A DNA stretch of 64,000 nt from the NCBI GenBank assembly GCA_021292105.1, contig CM037874.1:11514502-11578501 (forward strand), in the 5' to 3' direction. Of the stretch, positions 35,174 to 46,109 are shown piece after piece (position 1 is the first letter of the stretch; the number at the start of each line of letters is the position of its first letter). The DNA is from Anadara kagoshimensis (taxonomy: Eukaryota > Mollusca > Bivalvia > Arcoida > Arcidae). A model generated the notes under the pieces. It did not search any database and was not told the DNA's origin. It saw only the letters and a program-made list of their open reading frames with translations. The position numbers and the translations under genes were made by a program.

Positions 35174-35236
35174 AAGGAGGACTTGTTCCAGTTATTTCTG
35201 CTTGTCCGTATGTAGTAATTGTAGTAGATGTTTGAT
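35174..35236 (-). pseudogene. Duplicate of the linker exon with lost acceptor
   Basis: Read on the minus strand, 63 nt stay open in the same phase and code QTSTTITTYGQAEITGTSPP before donor CCTT|GTAAGT. The block around it duplicates 34498-34609 (shared TGCGCAAAACTCAAACAGAT). The position of the acceptor AG reads AA (CTATTTTAA against CTATTTCAG), so splicing into this copy is not expected unless another AG is used. Confidence 0.6.
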
Positions 35237-35264
35237 TTAAAATAGAAATCAGATATAATCGTGA

Positions 35265-35692
35265 AAAACGCTTCTTGGAACTATGGTACGTCAAATGTAT
35301 TCAGTTTGAGGGCCCTGATAAGCCTAGGGTTACAATATCACTGAGTCAAAAAGTCATCTGTAAGCAGATTGCATGGTTTTATAAAGTTCCCATAAGAACA
35401 AGCGCTACCATAGCGTATGAATTGAGAATCAACTACACCCTAAGCAGGAGAAGCAGAAATATTACTGCATAGAAAAGGAAAGTTGACAATAGAAAAATTG
35501 AAGTCATCACGTTTATCATACAGTTTCAAATGTGTCGTACAGTTTCAAATGAAGTCTTTCGTGGGCGTCATTTTAGGTATACGTCTAAATATGACACAGA
35601 ACTTGGGGACTCAGTCGTATCTTTTTTCAGGCTCGCTAGGAAAGATGGCATTCACAAAGTCTCTAAATTTAGGATTGTAAAAAGACAGAACG

Positions 35693-35749
<57 letters not shown>

Positions 35750-36255
35750 TGAGGAGTTTAATGATTTGGCGACAGACTTCTCTCATGAATTAACAAGGTT
35801 CTGCATAAATTTTACTTCATAAGAATTAAGAAAAAATCAGCAAGTAATGGTACACAGGTATAGCGATTGTTTGCTAGAAAAGTATACAAATGTATAACCA
35901 AACAGAACAAGTATGTTGTCTATCAAAACTCCGACATTTTGTTCATGGTATCTTCAGGATATTTTGTTTGGACTCCGTATCCATAATCCATAATTAGCAC
36001 TAGTTACTTGTATCTTGGCTAACCGTTTTTAAAAAAGAATGACAAGTAAATAATTTGTTTAATACGTTCTTTCAATTTAGAATGAAGGATAGTGGTGTAA
36101 ACAGTAGAAAAATCAAATGGTTTTATACTTTTTACAGGGTATAAAGTATTAGAAGTAAAATGTTGAAATAATTTTAGTATTTTTATGAATCCACATTTGG
36201 TTGATACCAGATGTAAAATAGACGTTATCGGAATGAGACTGAAGAACAAAAATAA
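35265..36255 (-). mobile_element. Penelope-like retroelement, longest RT relic
   Basis: Minus-strand reverse-transcriptase pieces appear in family order. STKCGFIKI and FDFSTVYTTILHSKLKERIK lie near 36200-36080, a KNG/YK.LVL block near 36010, a spacer with an (AT)n run (35695-35745), and SKFRDFVNAIFPSEPE near 35650. YDKRDDFNFSIVNFPFLCSN lies near 35520-35460, and the C-terminal KFYGR-type end is decayed near 35300. Many stops and shifts; inactive. These motifs match the non-LTR 'FSTLYTTIPH' RT proteins common in molluscs and cnidarians. Assignment to Penelope-like elements is supported by the hammerhead motifs nearby. Confidence 0.78.
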
Positions 36256-36284
36256 TTTGAAGACGCAAAACGGCTAAAATATAC

Positions 36285-36565
36285 CAATCCATGTTCAAAC
36301 TACAATCCCAAAGCGAAGTAAAAAGTTTTTAGCTAAACAATAAGGTTAAATAAATGAACTTCCTCGAGCATAATGAGGCTGGTTGCACCAGAAGAGTAAG
36401 CACCTCTTGTTTAGCTAGCTACATCTGCCCCGTGTGTAACCAAAATTGGAAATGGAAGTAACTTGGAACGATAGGACGTCAAATATATTCAGAGAAATTT
36501 TTGATACAGAGACATTATTCTTTCAACAATATTGTGATGACTTGAATCATCTTCAGGTATAATTA
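36285..36565 (-). mobile_element. Penelope-like retroelement 3' fragment
   Basis: Minus-strand 3' block with TTGTTTAGCTAGCTACATCT near 36407, directly upstream (in element direction) of the longer copy's position. It has no RT part beyond the junction at about 36540. Confidence 0.7.
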
Positions 36566-36705
36566 TGCAGCGAATGCAATATGAAAATGTAAAATGGGAT
36601 TGACAGTACATGTTATAAAAGGAAAGGAAAACCATGAAATAATTTTTCTGACAAATGTCTGGATTTCAGGAATTGAATAATAATAGGATTTTAGAATATA
36701 TAATT

Positions 36706-37613
36706 GGCCGGGTTGCACGGAGTGCAAATCCTGTTTTAGTATGGTGAATATCGGGCGGGTGGTCGAGCGGGTAAAATAGGGTACCAACTTTGTGTGAACT
36801 CAACTTCATCTACAGTTTTCAACCAAAAACCTTAAAACTTCACAGAATGTTTCTATACAGTATATTGAAGATGTGCACCTGACTGTATGGAAATATTTCA
36901 AAGTTTTTTCCCCATTTTTAAAGACTTTTAGTCACTTTTTAGCAAGTATTTGAACTGGGGGTACCTACTTTGTGAACTCAACTGCTCCTACAGTTTTTAA
37001 TAAAAAAACGTTAAACTTCACAGAATGTTTTTATAAATATTGACCTTTTGGAAATATTTTCCCATTTTTTCAGACTTTTGAAACTTTGTACTATATATAT
37101 CAAAAGATTATCAAAGATGTGCACCTGACTTAATGGCATTGTTTTCCAGAGTTTGAAAAAAGGGCACCTATTTTGTTAAAAACTCCTCCTACATTGTTTC
37201 ACGAAGATATATATATATATGGAAAGATTATAACTACAAAAGTGTTTATGTTCTAAAAGTCATTAGTTTATTAGCTACTGGATGAAAGTGTGGAAAGCTA
37301 GTGCTGTCACCCTGTTGCCTTTCTGTTCTGTACTGTCAATTTCGTCCATTCCAATGTAAAGCTTCTCGTGCACAGTTTTTCATTTTACTGTAGCTTTAGA
37401 AAATGTTTAAATGATTGAGATTTTTCTAATACATATATATACTTGTTTCATTACTCTTTCATATATATTGTCATTGTTGAACCTATTCCCCATTATTCAT
37501 GACTTTCTGTGAGGTATAAAAAAACAACTTGTGCACCTTGCTTTGTGCAATTATTTAAAATTTCTTCCACACTTTACACCCATTCAATAGAAATTTAAAA
37601 ATCAACCCGGCTC
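36706..37613. repeat. Repeat with ~190-bp tandem duplication, edges GGCCGGGTTG / CAACCCGGC
   Basis: Two direct copies of a unit containing GTACCTACTTTGTGAACTCA, AACTTCACAGAATGTTT and GATGTGCACCTGACT. The outer edges carry a 9-bp inverted match. It lies in intron 1 of membrane/SPRY paralog 1. The element class is unknown. Confidence 0.5.
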
Positions 37614-37713
37614 ATTGAGTTTTTGACCCATTTTTTATATTCTTTGTATAATGCATTACTAAAAATCAAGATAAGTTGAACGTCTAACAAAAAAGAATAA
37701 AAAATATGTTTAC

Positions 37714-37939
37714 CTTGAGTATTTCCAGGTTTTTCCTGAGAGTTAAATGATGATTTCAAAAGAAACACTGTAGGAATTGATATTATGGCTGACATCAATA
37801 TAGAACTCATCACATTTATGAGAATGATTTTAACCCAAGATCGTCTTGATAACGTGCTTTGTCTGGATACAGATTTTTCTTTTTCTTTTTCGACTCGTTG
37901 GTCTGAAATTCCTAAAGTTGTGTATGTTTCCTCTTCCAT
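37714..37939 (-). CDS. Single-pass membrane protein, first exon (membrane/SPRY paralog 1)
   Basis: The ATG at 37939-37937 opens a 226-nt exon with donor ACTCAAG|GTAAAC, phase 1. Residues 1-36 are a charged tail with ETYTTL (YxxL) near the start and a basic SRRSWVK just before the membrane. Residues about 37-61 form one helix (IILINVMSSILMSAIISIPT...), then LLKSSFNSQEKPGNTQ. The predicted topology is N-in, C-out. It joins in frame to the linker exon at 34609-34556 and then to the SPRY exon at 32678, with introns of 3.1 and 1.9 kb. That would make a type II protein with a C-terminal SPRY domain outside the cytosol, unlike butyrophilins, whose B30.2/SPRY is cytosolic. A different 3' exon set cannot be excluded, and the SPRY exon carries frameshifts, so the full product may no longer be made. 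Confidence 0.7.
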
Positions 37940-38664
37940 TTTAAAACTGTTCTGTTCGTATTCCTCGTACTGAAGACTATTGACAAAATGATAAATACAA
38001 GTCGTATTTGATGTTTAAAACTAAAAAGTAAAGAGTATTCAAGAGTATTTTAAAGGCCTCTTGTCTTCCCACTCAAATCTAAATTCAGATTTAGATTTTC
38101 TTCTAACCATTGGTTCGTGGTTTTCACTTAGTTGTATAACAGGAAGGATAAAATTTTACGGCCGAGCAGTGTTAAAAAGTGAATAGGAACCAGTACATCC
38201 CGTTTAACCCAGACTGCTATCCCTGCTATCAATTCACGTGTTGAAATGCTACTGTGATGCCTGTTTTTCAATACACCGATGTGTATAGAACACACGACTT
38301 GACATATTTTCTCGGCTACAACTGTATGTCCAACCTGCATGGACATTCTCTAGACACGGGATAAATCTAATTGTATTTAACATTTTATAATTGCCTACAA
38401 AATGTATAAATTAAATCAAACGAGAGATGTTACCTATAAAACATCGAAATGTTTGGTTTCAAAATGATTCGTTATATACATTTAATTACATCTAAATTAG
38501 ATAAATAAATAACGCTAAAAGTAAGAAATAAAAAATGTCTTTAAGGGAATGAAAATGTGTTTCAAATATATTTAATAAAGTCACTAGATAAATAGGCATG
38601 GGTGATTGTGAAAAGCTTGTCTATCAATCTTTCTAAATACTTTTGTTTCAAGACCCAATGGTAA

Positions 38665-38890
38665 AAAGCAATCAATAGATACATTTGACGTCCCATAGTC
38701 CCATGTTTTTTCACACAATTTTGATTACACACGTGGCGGGTTTATCTAGCTAAACAGGAGCCGCTTACTCTAAATAGCACCCGACCTCTTTCCTGATGGA
38801 AATTCACGTGTCTAACCTTACTTGTCAGTTCCAAATTTTTAACTTTCTTCTTGATTGTGATTCGAATATGGATTATTATGTTTGTTTTTT
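38665..38890 (+). mobile_element. Penelope-like retroelement 3' fragment
   Basis: Plus-strand 3' block from ATTTGACGTCCCATAGTCCC through ACACGTGGCGGGTTTATCTA to GATTGTGATTCGAATATGGA. It starts at the end of the RT frame. Confidence 0.78.
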
Positions 38891-40480
38891 ATTGCATTTT
38901 TTATTCAAGTACACTAAAACCTTCGATAACTTTGCTACCTGGATTATCGCCACAGTGTTTTCTTGCGTTTCTTCACGAATATCTCGACAAAATCTGGTGG
39001 CAAAATGACAACAATGAATCCAGATTTTAATTTGTGCGTACCAGAGTACAATTATACCTAAAATTATAGCAAGTTTGCATATCAATTGAATCTGAATAGT
39101 CTTATTAAAGATTTTAATTAAACTGATCTTAATATATGTAGCGTACATGTATGTGTAGTATTTCATTTCATTTATTCATGATTATCTTATACAATTGTAT
39201 CATTATACCTGTGTAACACCCTATTAGTACGCTAGACATAAGATAACATATACGTGCTATTTTAACAATGTCATGCAGCTATGTGTAAAGGGGTCCATTA
39301 CATATTTAGAATTTGACTCCTTATCTTCAGAAGTCGGTATTTTATATAAATACGGTGATGTTGAGGCCCGTTTTCGGTTTTGTAATGTGCACGCCGGAAG
39401 TTATGTAGTTTTTCTTATTTTAATCAAAGTTTTAAGATGTATTGTATATACAGTTTTCGTGAAGTTTATTGAAATCGAGATTATGAAATATACGACGTAT
39501 TTGTCAATTTATTCAACAACGCTACCAACTTATTGTGTGTGCTGCAGCTACGCTTCGTCAAACTTGGATTTCATTAGTAGGTGTGGCGAAATTTAACAGC
39601 ACCCAACCACAACACTTTGGCCAACGCTACAGACATGTGTGCGTCAGTTTTCATACCATCATGATATGTTCGTACGCTTACAAAATTTTGATTATCCTAT
39701 AACGATATGAACGGAAAAATACTAGAAATATGTATTAGAAATATATTGATATTCATAAATTTTGTGAAGGGTAAAGAATGAACATTTCTGAATCATTTCT
39801 CTAAACGTATTTTAGTTTTTAATTTTTTTAAATTAAAATTGTCGACTTTCTTCGAAGTTGATAGTGGGTGGTTAAAATAAAGTCGATATAAAGAAATGTT
39901 TTAAGTACGTGAAAGACTTTTAGTTGCAGTTTCCTGAATATAGATAACATTTTAAACAAAAAACTGTTTTATTATTTTTCTCTCTTTAAAATTTTCTATT
40001 AAATTGCTACATTGATAGTACATGTATTTTTAACTGATATTTTCTAATACCGGATGCTATAAATAAGTGTTACTCTAGTATATGCGTTTATTAAAATAAA
40101 CTGAAACTTTTTACAATATAATAGAATTTGCACCACTACTGGTATGAGATATATATTCTGAATACAATGGTGTCCCATTGATGTCCTTCGCGAGCTTCAG
40201 CTAGCATAATGTAGCATAGACACCCCAAAAACAACAGAATGTTATCCACCTTAGTAATAAAAAAATTGAGGTACTACTTTCATACCGCCCTGAAATCTGT
40301 ATATTTGCCTCTTAAATATAACTGACAATGTGCAACAAAATAATAAATTCCCCGACGACTACAGGGATTGGATATAATTACATGTATTGGAATACAAAAG
40401 TGCCCCATTTTAATCGTTTGCGAGCTTTAAATTTCTTGCTTTTGTTCTCATTTAAACATCTTATATTAGATTTCCTCAAT
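38891..40480. other. Unassigned AT-rich sequence
   Basis: Short frames only (such as 39273-39596), without splice sites or codon support. No repeat family recognised. Confidence 0.35.
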
Positions 40481-40486
40481 TTTTGT

Positions 40487-40530
40487 CCGAGCACTGTTGG
40501 ATACTTTTATACCGAAACCATATAGAGTTG
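40487..40530 (+). ncRNA. Degenerate hammerhead motif
   Basis: GAGCACTGTTGGATAC...GTATAC-like arrangement with CCGAAAC kept. CTGATGA has become CTGTTGG and the cleavage-side GTC is lost. A plus-strand Penelope-like 3' block follows at 40620. Confidence 0.4.
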
Positions 40531-40619
40531 CAAAATAAAAACAAGTTTATTAATAAGTATAAATCAGACCCAAAAATAATAGAAAAATGTACTAATTTGA
40601 ATTCCATCACTGACGTTGT

Positions 40620-40830
40620 TAACGATTCTTTTTCTAATTCAGGTTTACTCCTATAGTTATATTTTGTAGCTTGCTAAATAGGAGGTGCTAACCCTTCTAC
40701 AGCATTCGGCGTCACTTCCCTGGTGAAATTTCACGTTTCTAATCTAATTTGCTAGCTTAGTTTTTCAACTCTGCTTTCGGATCATGGTTTCGACATAGAT
40801 TGGTATGTTTGTTTATTATGTACTAAATAC
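40620..40830 (+). mobile_element. Penelope-like retroelement 3' fragment
   Basis: Plus-strand 3' block (GCTAAATAGGAGGTGCTAAC, CGTCACTTCCCTGGTG, GATCATGGTTTCGACATAGA). It is head-to-head with the minus-strand copy starting at 40850. Confidence 0.7.
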
Positions 40831-40849
40831 AATGGCGAAAGAAGAATTC

Positions 40850-41265
40850 ATGAATCAAAAACAAACATACTAATCCATGTCCGAATCCCAATCCAGCAGC
40901 AAAGTAAAAATTTTTGAACTGACAAGTTGCGTTAGAGACGCGAACTTCAACCAGGGAAGTGAGACCGGATGCTCCGGAAGGGTAAGCACCTCTGTTTTAT
41001 CTAGCTACACCCGCCACGTGTTTAATTAAAATTGTGTGAAAGGAACATACAAGTATGGAATGTCAAGTATATCCAGGACAATCCTGGACACAGAGACTTC
41101 ACGCTTATCAACAATACTGTGGTGACGGCCTTTAAACTTTTTGAGGGCATTGATAAGCCTAGACTTGCAATATTCCTAAGTCAACAATTTATTTGCAAGC
41201 CGCCTGCTTCGTTGTACAAAGTCCTCGTAGTGGGAACAAGCAATATCATAGCGTAATATTTACAA
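40850..41265 (-). mobile_element. Penelope-like retroelement fragment
   Basis: Minus strand. RT C-terminal remnants at 41265-41060 (complement of CTACTGAGG...AACTTTTTGAGGGC equivalents), then the 3' block with TTTATCTAGCTACACCCGCC. Very similar to 30935-31350. Confidence 0.8.
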
Positions 41266-41379
41266 TTTTCATTGTTTTTCCTTCTATGAAACATTTTGAG
41301 CAATTATATGCTATACTGTTATAAATAATAATTGACATCATCATGTAAATACGTCATTTACTTGTTACGTCAAATCCTG

Positions 41380-42204
41380 GCGTTTGAATACACTACAATC
41401 ACAAATATGACGTTTCGTTCCGTTTTTTCTTTTCACATCTGTGACCTTGACCTTTGACCATGAACATTTTCTTTACATCATAATGACCGTTGTATCAATA
41501 CCTACAACATTCTAATATACATGCCTATACAAAAAGTTGATAGTTTTCGATATAATAAACCATTTCTGTATTGTTTTGTATCTGTGACCTTGACCTTTGA
41601 ACCCATAACCTTTTTCTATACAACATATTAATATACATACGTATACAAAAAGTTTATGGTTTTCCAAATAAGAATTATAATCAGAGGTAAATAAATTAGG
41701 TCACGACCTTCACAATTGACCTTGACTTCATTTTGAAGATACTAACAAAAAACATGTCAAAACTGAAAACCCCGTGTCATTATCTGGTCAAATAGACAAG
41801 ATATAACAATTTGAAGCTATTTTACGATTTTTCTAAATTTAACGCAAAAACGCGTAGCTTATTTTTTGTCCGAATTTCACAAAATGAACAAACTATAGGC
41901 TTAAGACCCTAGAGAAGCCAAATATCACATCAGATTTGTTCTCCAATCAATACTTTCGGAGAAGATTTTTAAAGATTTTTGCACCCCTAGGTCACATTGA
42001 CCTAGTTATGGTAGACATGGCAACGCCACGAACAAATCTGAATTGCACCGGCCCATATATACTTCTCATCATGTTTCATTAAAAACTGTCCAGTAGTTTC
42101 AGAGAAGAAGTCGAAAATATGTGTTAACGACGCACGCACGCACGCACATACACACGCTGCGCTATGCCATAAGCTCACATGACCTTCGGTCAGGTGAGCT
42201 AATA
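41380..42204 (-). repeat. Mollusc 'TTAGCTCACC' repeat, reverse copy
   Basis: Inverse of 7398-7930, ending GGTCAGGTGAGCTAATAAAA. It extends further on its left, with two CTGTGACCTTGACCTTTGA units (41447, 41581). Contains (GCAC)n near 42131-42150. Confidence 0.85.
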
Positions 42205-42584
42205 AAAATGATAAGTCCATATTATAAATGAACGGCTTCACCGTCATGCAATTTCGACTGGCCATTGTTATTCATACTTGCATTTCTTTATTAAATGGTA
42301 AACAATTACACAATAAGCAGGAGAAGGAGGTTAAATTTTAAAATATTAAAAATATTAAATGTTTTAATCAAAAGTGCTTTTGAGTTGTTCATTTACGAGT
42401 TTTAAATGTCATTTCCGTAATTTAGCTGGTATTTTAAATAAAGGATTACATATATTTTAATTTGAAGACTATGTAAATGTCATCTATCCTAGTGAGATTG
42501 AAATAAAAAACACGACTGAAGTTCTGCTTCATATTTAGACTTATACCTGAATCATGTTGCCCACGGAAGGTTACATTTGAAACT

Positions 42585-42882
42585 TTATTACAAACGTGGT
42601 GATTTTATTTTTCTATTGTCAACTTCCCTTTTCTATGCAGCAATATACCTGCTTCTCTTGCTTATGGTGTATTTGTTTCCTAATTAATAGCTATAGAAGA
42701 GCATGTTTCCTCTACAGGGACTTTGTACAACGAAGTAGGCTGCTTGCAAATAAATTGTTGACCCAGGGATATTGCAAGTCTAGGCTTATTAAGGCCCCCA
42801 AAAAGTTTTATGGCCGTCATCACAGTATTGTTGACAAGTTTGGCGTCTCTGTGTCCAGGATTGCCCTGGATATATTTGAGGT
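42585..42882 (+). mobile_element. Penelope-like retroelement, RT C-terminal region
   Basis: Plus-strand frame coding FFYCQLPFSMQQYTCFSC, YGVYLFPN-like sequence, RSRLLANKLLTQGYCKSRL and KKFYGRHHSIVDKFGVSVSR: the most continuous copy of the reverse-transcriptase C-terminus in the window. It is interrupted at about 42882 by an insertion, after which the 3' block resumes at 43903. Confidence 0.85.
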
Positions 42883-43902
42883 CCGGAAACAGTCATACTT
42901 GCCGGACATGTCCGACAAAAATTTATTTTGACCGACGTGAAAAATCACTAGTCGGACATTTTTGTTTTCGGACATTTTTTGTTTTCGGACATTTTTTGTT
43001 TTCGGACATTTTCAATTTTACAACAGGAATATTAATCGGACAAATCAGTTTTCCGTCCGACAAAAGTAAACTACCGCTAGTCTGTCTGTTGGTCTTTTAA
43101 TTAAACTCTACCTGCCTTTATTAAGTGTATTGTCCTTACCCCGTGTTTACCTGTCAACAACAGTAAGATCTAATAATCAGGTGATTGTTTATTAATCAGT
43201 AAATACCTGTGGACTTAAGTAGTCGCGTGCCGCGTGTCTTACTGTCTATTTCTATTGTTTCCCAGTCCGAATCATGATAACTTTCTTTAAACGTGTGTTA
43301 GTTTAATAATAAGTGCATGTTGATTACGGAAGCCATAACGAGCGTCGGTCAAGGGTGACCGTTTGTTATCATAGAGGTTCCACGCGGGATGTTGAAAATT
43401 ACCTACTACGCGCTTCGTAACTTTCTTTATTAATAAATATAGAAACGCGATTAAATTTTATTTTAGCCATTAATATCTTTCATTTGCATAAATATATTAG
43501 AACCTCGTCAAACCGTTCCCGTTATATCGTGATTCGTGATACCTAAAATTCCTATTTAGAACCTCTCGCCATAATTCTAATTACAGTTCGTGTGTCTTCG
43601 GAATACGAAAATTCACGCTTGTAAGCAAACAATATGGCGGACGTGCAATATGAAGCATCGTGGATAGTAACGCATATTGATAATAACAGCATATCGCGGA
43701 AGCTTAGAAAAGCAGTAAACGTGCAATTAATATCGTGGTCTAATAACGCACATGGATTAAAATTGGCAATCGCGGTAGCTCAAAAAATTTAGTTGGTTTG
43801 ACAAAATAATCCACAACATGCACACAAAGACTGTGTCGACCCCCTTTTTTTTCCTTCAAAAAAATGTCCGACGGGCCGGACCGAAGTTTCCGAGACCGTC
43901 GG
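42883..43902. mobile_element. 1.0-kb insertion inside a Penelope-like fragment
   Basis: The retroelement sequence GATATATTTGAGGTC breaks here and resumes at GGTCCCATAGTTCC. A GGTC duplicate at both edges is compatible with a 4-bp target duplication. Both ends carry related inverted sequence (CGGAAAC, GTCGGACATTTTT, and CCGGACC against GGTCCGG). Four TTTTCGGACATTTTTTG units lie at 42955-43015. A 52-codon frame is at 43634. Confidence 0.65.
43634..43792 (+). CDS. Small open frame in the 1.0-kb insertion (52 aa, unrecognised)
   Basis: ATGGCGGACGTG... codes MADVQYEASWIVTHIDNNSI followed by a basic stretch (SRKLRKAV) and ends at TAG. GC-richer codons than the flanks and an A at -3 favour a real start. 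It could be the first part of a transposon or host gene captured by the element. No family is recognised and the frame is short, so it may be chance. Confidence 0.25.
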   Translation: MADVQYEASWIVTHIDNNSISRKLRKAVNVQLISWSNNAHGLKLAIAVAQKI

Positions 43903-44110
43903 TCCCATAGTTCCATGTTCCTTTCACACAATCTTAATTACACACGTGGCGGGTGTAGCTAGCTAAACAGGAGGTGCTACCCTTCTTGAGCACCCGGCAT
44001 CACTTCCCTAGTGGAAGTTCACGTGTCTAACCTAACGTGTCAGTTCCAAAGTGTTTACTTTGCTTATGGATTGTGGTTCCGATATGGATAAGTATGTTTG
44101 TTTTTGATAA
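43903..44110 (+). mobile_element. Penelope-like retroelement 3' block (continuation of 42585-42882)
   Basis: GGTCCCATAGTTCCATG, ACACGTGGCGGGTGTAGCTA, GTGGAAGTTCACGTG and the terminal TATGTTTGTTTTTGAT. With 42585-42882 it restores one copy. Confidence 0.85.
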
Positions 44111-44164
44111 ACTAATGTATTGACTTTTTAATGCTCGTTTTGGATACAGAATCGTTATACTTAT

Positions 44165-44395
44165 CAACAGTACAGTGATGGCGATCATAAATATCCTTGA
44201 TCTTATTATTAACCACGATCCTGCCATACTCAATTTTAATTTCACATATAGTCTGCGTATCCAGCTAGAATGTTGGCGCTTACCCTTTCGGAAAACCCTA
44301 GGGTCACTTCCCTTGGTAGATTTTCAAGTGATTAACTTAATTTTCAAAGGTTTTACTTTTTTATTGTTTCTGAGTTGAACATATGGAGCAGTAGG
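44165..44395 (+). mobile_element. Degenerate Penelope-like 3' fragment
   Basis: Weak plus-strand match (GATGGCGATCATAAATATCC; GGCGCTTACCCTTTCGG; GGTCACTTCCCTTGG). Confidence 0.5.
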
Positions 44396-44609
44396 TTTAT
44401 GTGTAATTAAAACAGGTGTATTTCATTATAAGCAACTAGTAGACGTTTCATATGGAGGTCAGCCAAATATTGAAAGTGTATACATGTATATATATATATG
44501 TAATTATGTTATGTGTTTTGTTGATACTAGTAATATGGAAGGCGGAAACACTTTAAACAGGAAGTAACATGTGTGTATGAAATGAACCGAGCCTGATTGG
44601 TCGTAAAGC

Positions 44610-44855
44610 GGTATAGGCAAACAACATTAACACGCCCCCTTGACCTTTGATTTAAATTATCATTATGGACAAATAAATTTAACATGGATAACACGGGTAT
44701 ATTTCTTCTATATGCTGCAAATAATAATCATGGGCAATGTGTATATGTTCAACTGTAAATCCTAACGCAGTTCATGCATTTAGTTGGAACCTCCTATATG
44801 GATATTTCTTATGAAAGGTCAGACGGACAGGTCAATGTTGTCTGGCTTTGAGGTA
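44610..44855. mobile_element. 'TATAGGCAAACAAC' palindromic MITE, second copy
   Basis: Left GTATAGGCAAACAACATTAA and right GACAGGTCAATGTTGTCTGG ends are inverted. Internal sequence resembles 29466-29708. Confidence 0.75.
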
Positions 44856-44884
44856 TATATTTAAGATAAAAAGTTCATTATGAT

Positions 44885-45195
44885 TAAATGCGGTTATGTG
44901 TCACAGTCAGGAATCTTTCACTTATACCGAGACGTAGCCAGCGATAGGTGAACTGGCAGAACTCATATCTTTCTTGTGCAATCAGGGCATATGCAGGAAT
45001 GGTCTTTTTACGCTCCATGCCTACCGTGATTAGGGACATCAATGTTTAAGGTCTATTGGAAAAGACCCGTAACTTTCATTTCAAAATGCTGAATATTTGT
45101 CAAAAGAACTACCTATTTTCAAGTTTTAGCCATATCCAAATCGGGGTTCAATTCCATGACTTCCAACATACGGAGAGAATACAATACCATATTAC
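44885..45195 (-). repeat. tRNA-headed SINE copy
   Basis: Reverse copy: tail complement TTTCACTTATACCGAGACGT, body, head near 45140-45195 (CGGGGTTCAATTCC). Confidence 0.82.
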
Positions 45196-45514
45196 TACCA
45201 TAGTGGTAAAATATAAAAATATCAGCATTTGTGTTTACTCGTTGATCCTATAATTGTTGTATGTAAAAATTTATCTGTATATTATTTGACCACATATTCT
45301 CAAAAGGCATTATACTCATGGTCCTACAAACATAAGTCAGGAGTTGTACAACTTAACACATAATGTAATTACCATTTAATGGTCATCATAAGTAGGGCAT
45401 TTTCAAAATACGTATTTAAAGGTCAGGCGCCAACAAGTGTGTTCATTATATTGCAATAGTTATAATATTCATCTGTCACTTTCTGTATTCTAAAATATAA
45501 GATTAACCTAGATA

Positions 45515-45700
45515 TATTTGACGTCCCATAGTTCCATGTACCTTTGAGTTACACGTGGCGAGTGTAGCTAGCTAAACAGATTTAAATCTTTTCGGAACAC
45601 CCGGCCTCACTTCTCTTTTGAAAGTTCGCGTATTTAACCTAATTTGTGAGTTTCAATGTTTTTACTTTATTTTTGGGATTGTGATTTGGGCATGTATATG
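45515..45700 (+). mobile_element. Penelope-like retroelement 3' fragment
   Basis: TATATTTGACGTCCCATAGT, ACACGTGGCGAGTGTAGCTA, GGGATTGTGATTTGGGCATG. A near-duplicate of 46110-46300 (both read GTTCGCGTATTTAACC), so the two descend from one recent source or a local duplication. Confidence 0.8.
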
Positions 45701-45739
45701 ATGCATTAATAAGTTTGTTTTTGACTGGTTAATTGAATT

Positions 45740-46015
45740 ATAATTGATTTATATCAGGATGTCGCCAGCTACAGGTGAAGTAAGTTGTGAAACTGACAAT
45801 TGACCTTTTCGGTGCGCCCGTGGCTTTGTGAAGTAAAGATTCTTGGCGTGTCACACCTATCGTGACACACAGGAATAGTTTTTAGGACTCCATAAGTTTC
45901 ATTTCTAAATGTCAAGTAATTTCTTCATGTGTTGCTTAGACTCGGATAAGGTTCAAACTCCGACATTTCGTATACAGACCGAGCTCTCTTTCAACTGAAT
46001 ATATTCTTAAGACAA
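45740..46015 (-). repeat. tRNA-headed SINE copy
   Basis: Reverse copy with tail complement TTTATATCAGGATGTCGCCA, body, and a decayed head. Confidence 0.7.
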
Positions 46016-46109
46016 ATTGTAAGATTTTGGATACAGCGAGATCATACTTATCATCAATAATGTGATGACAAACATTCATCTGTTTTAACAACCCATATAC
46101 GTTTTATTA

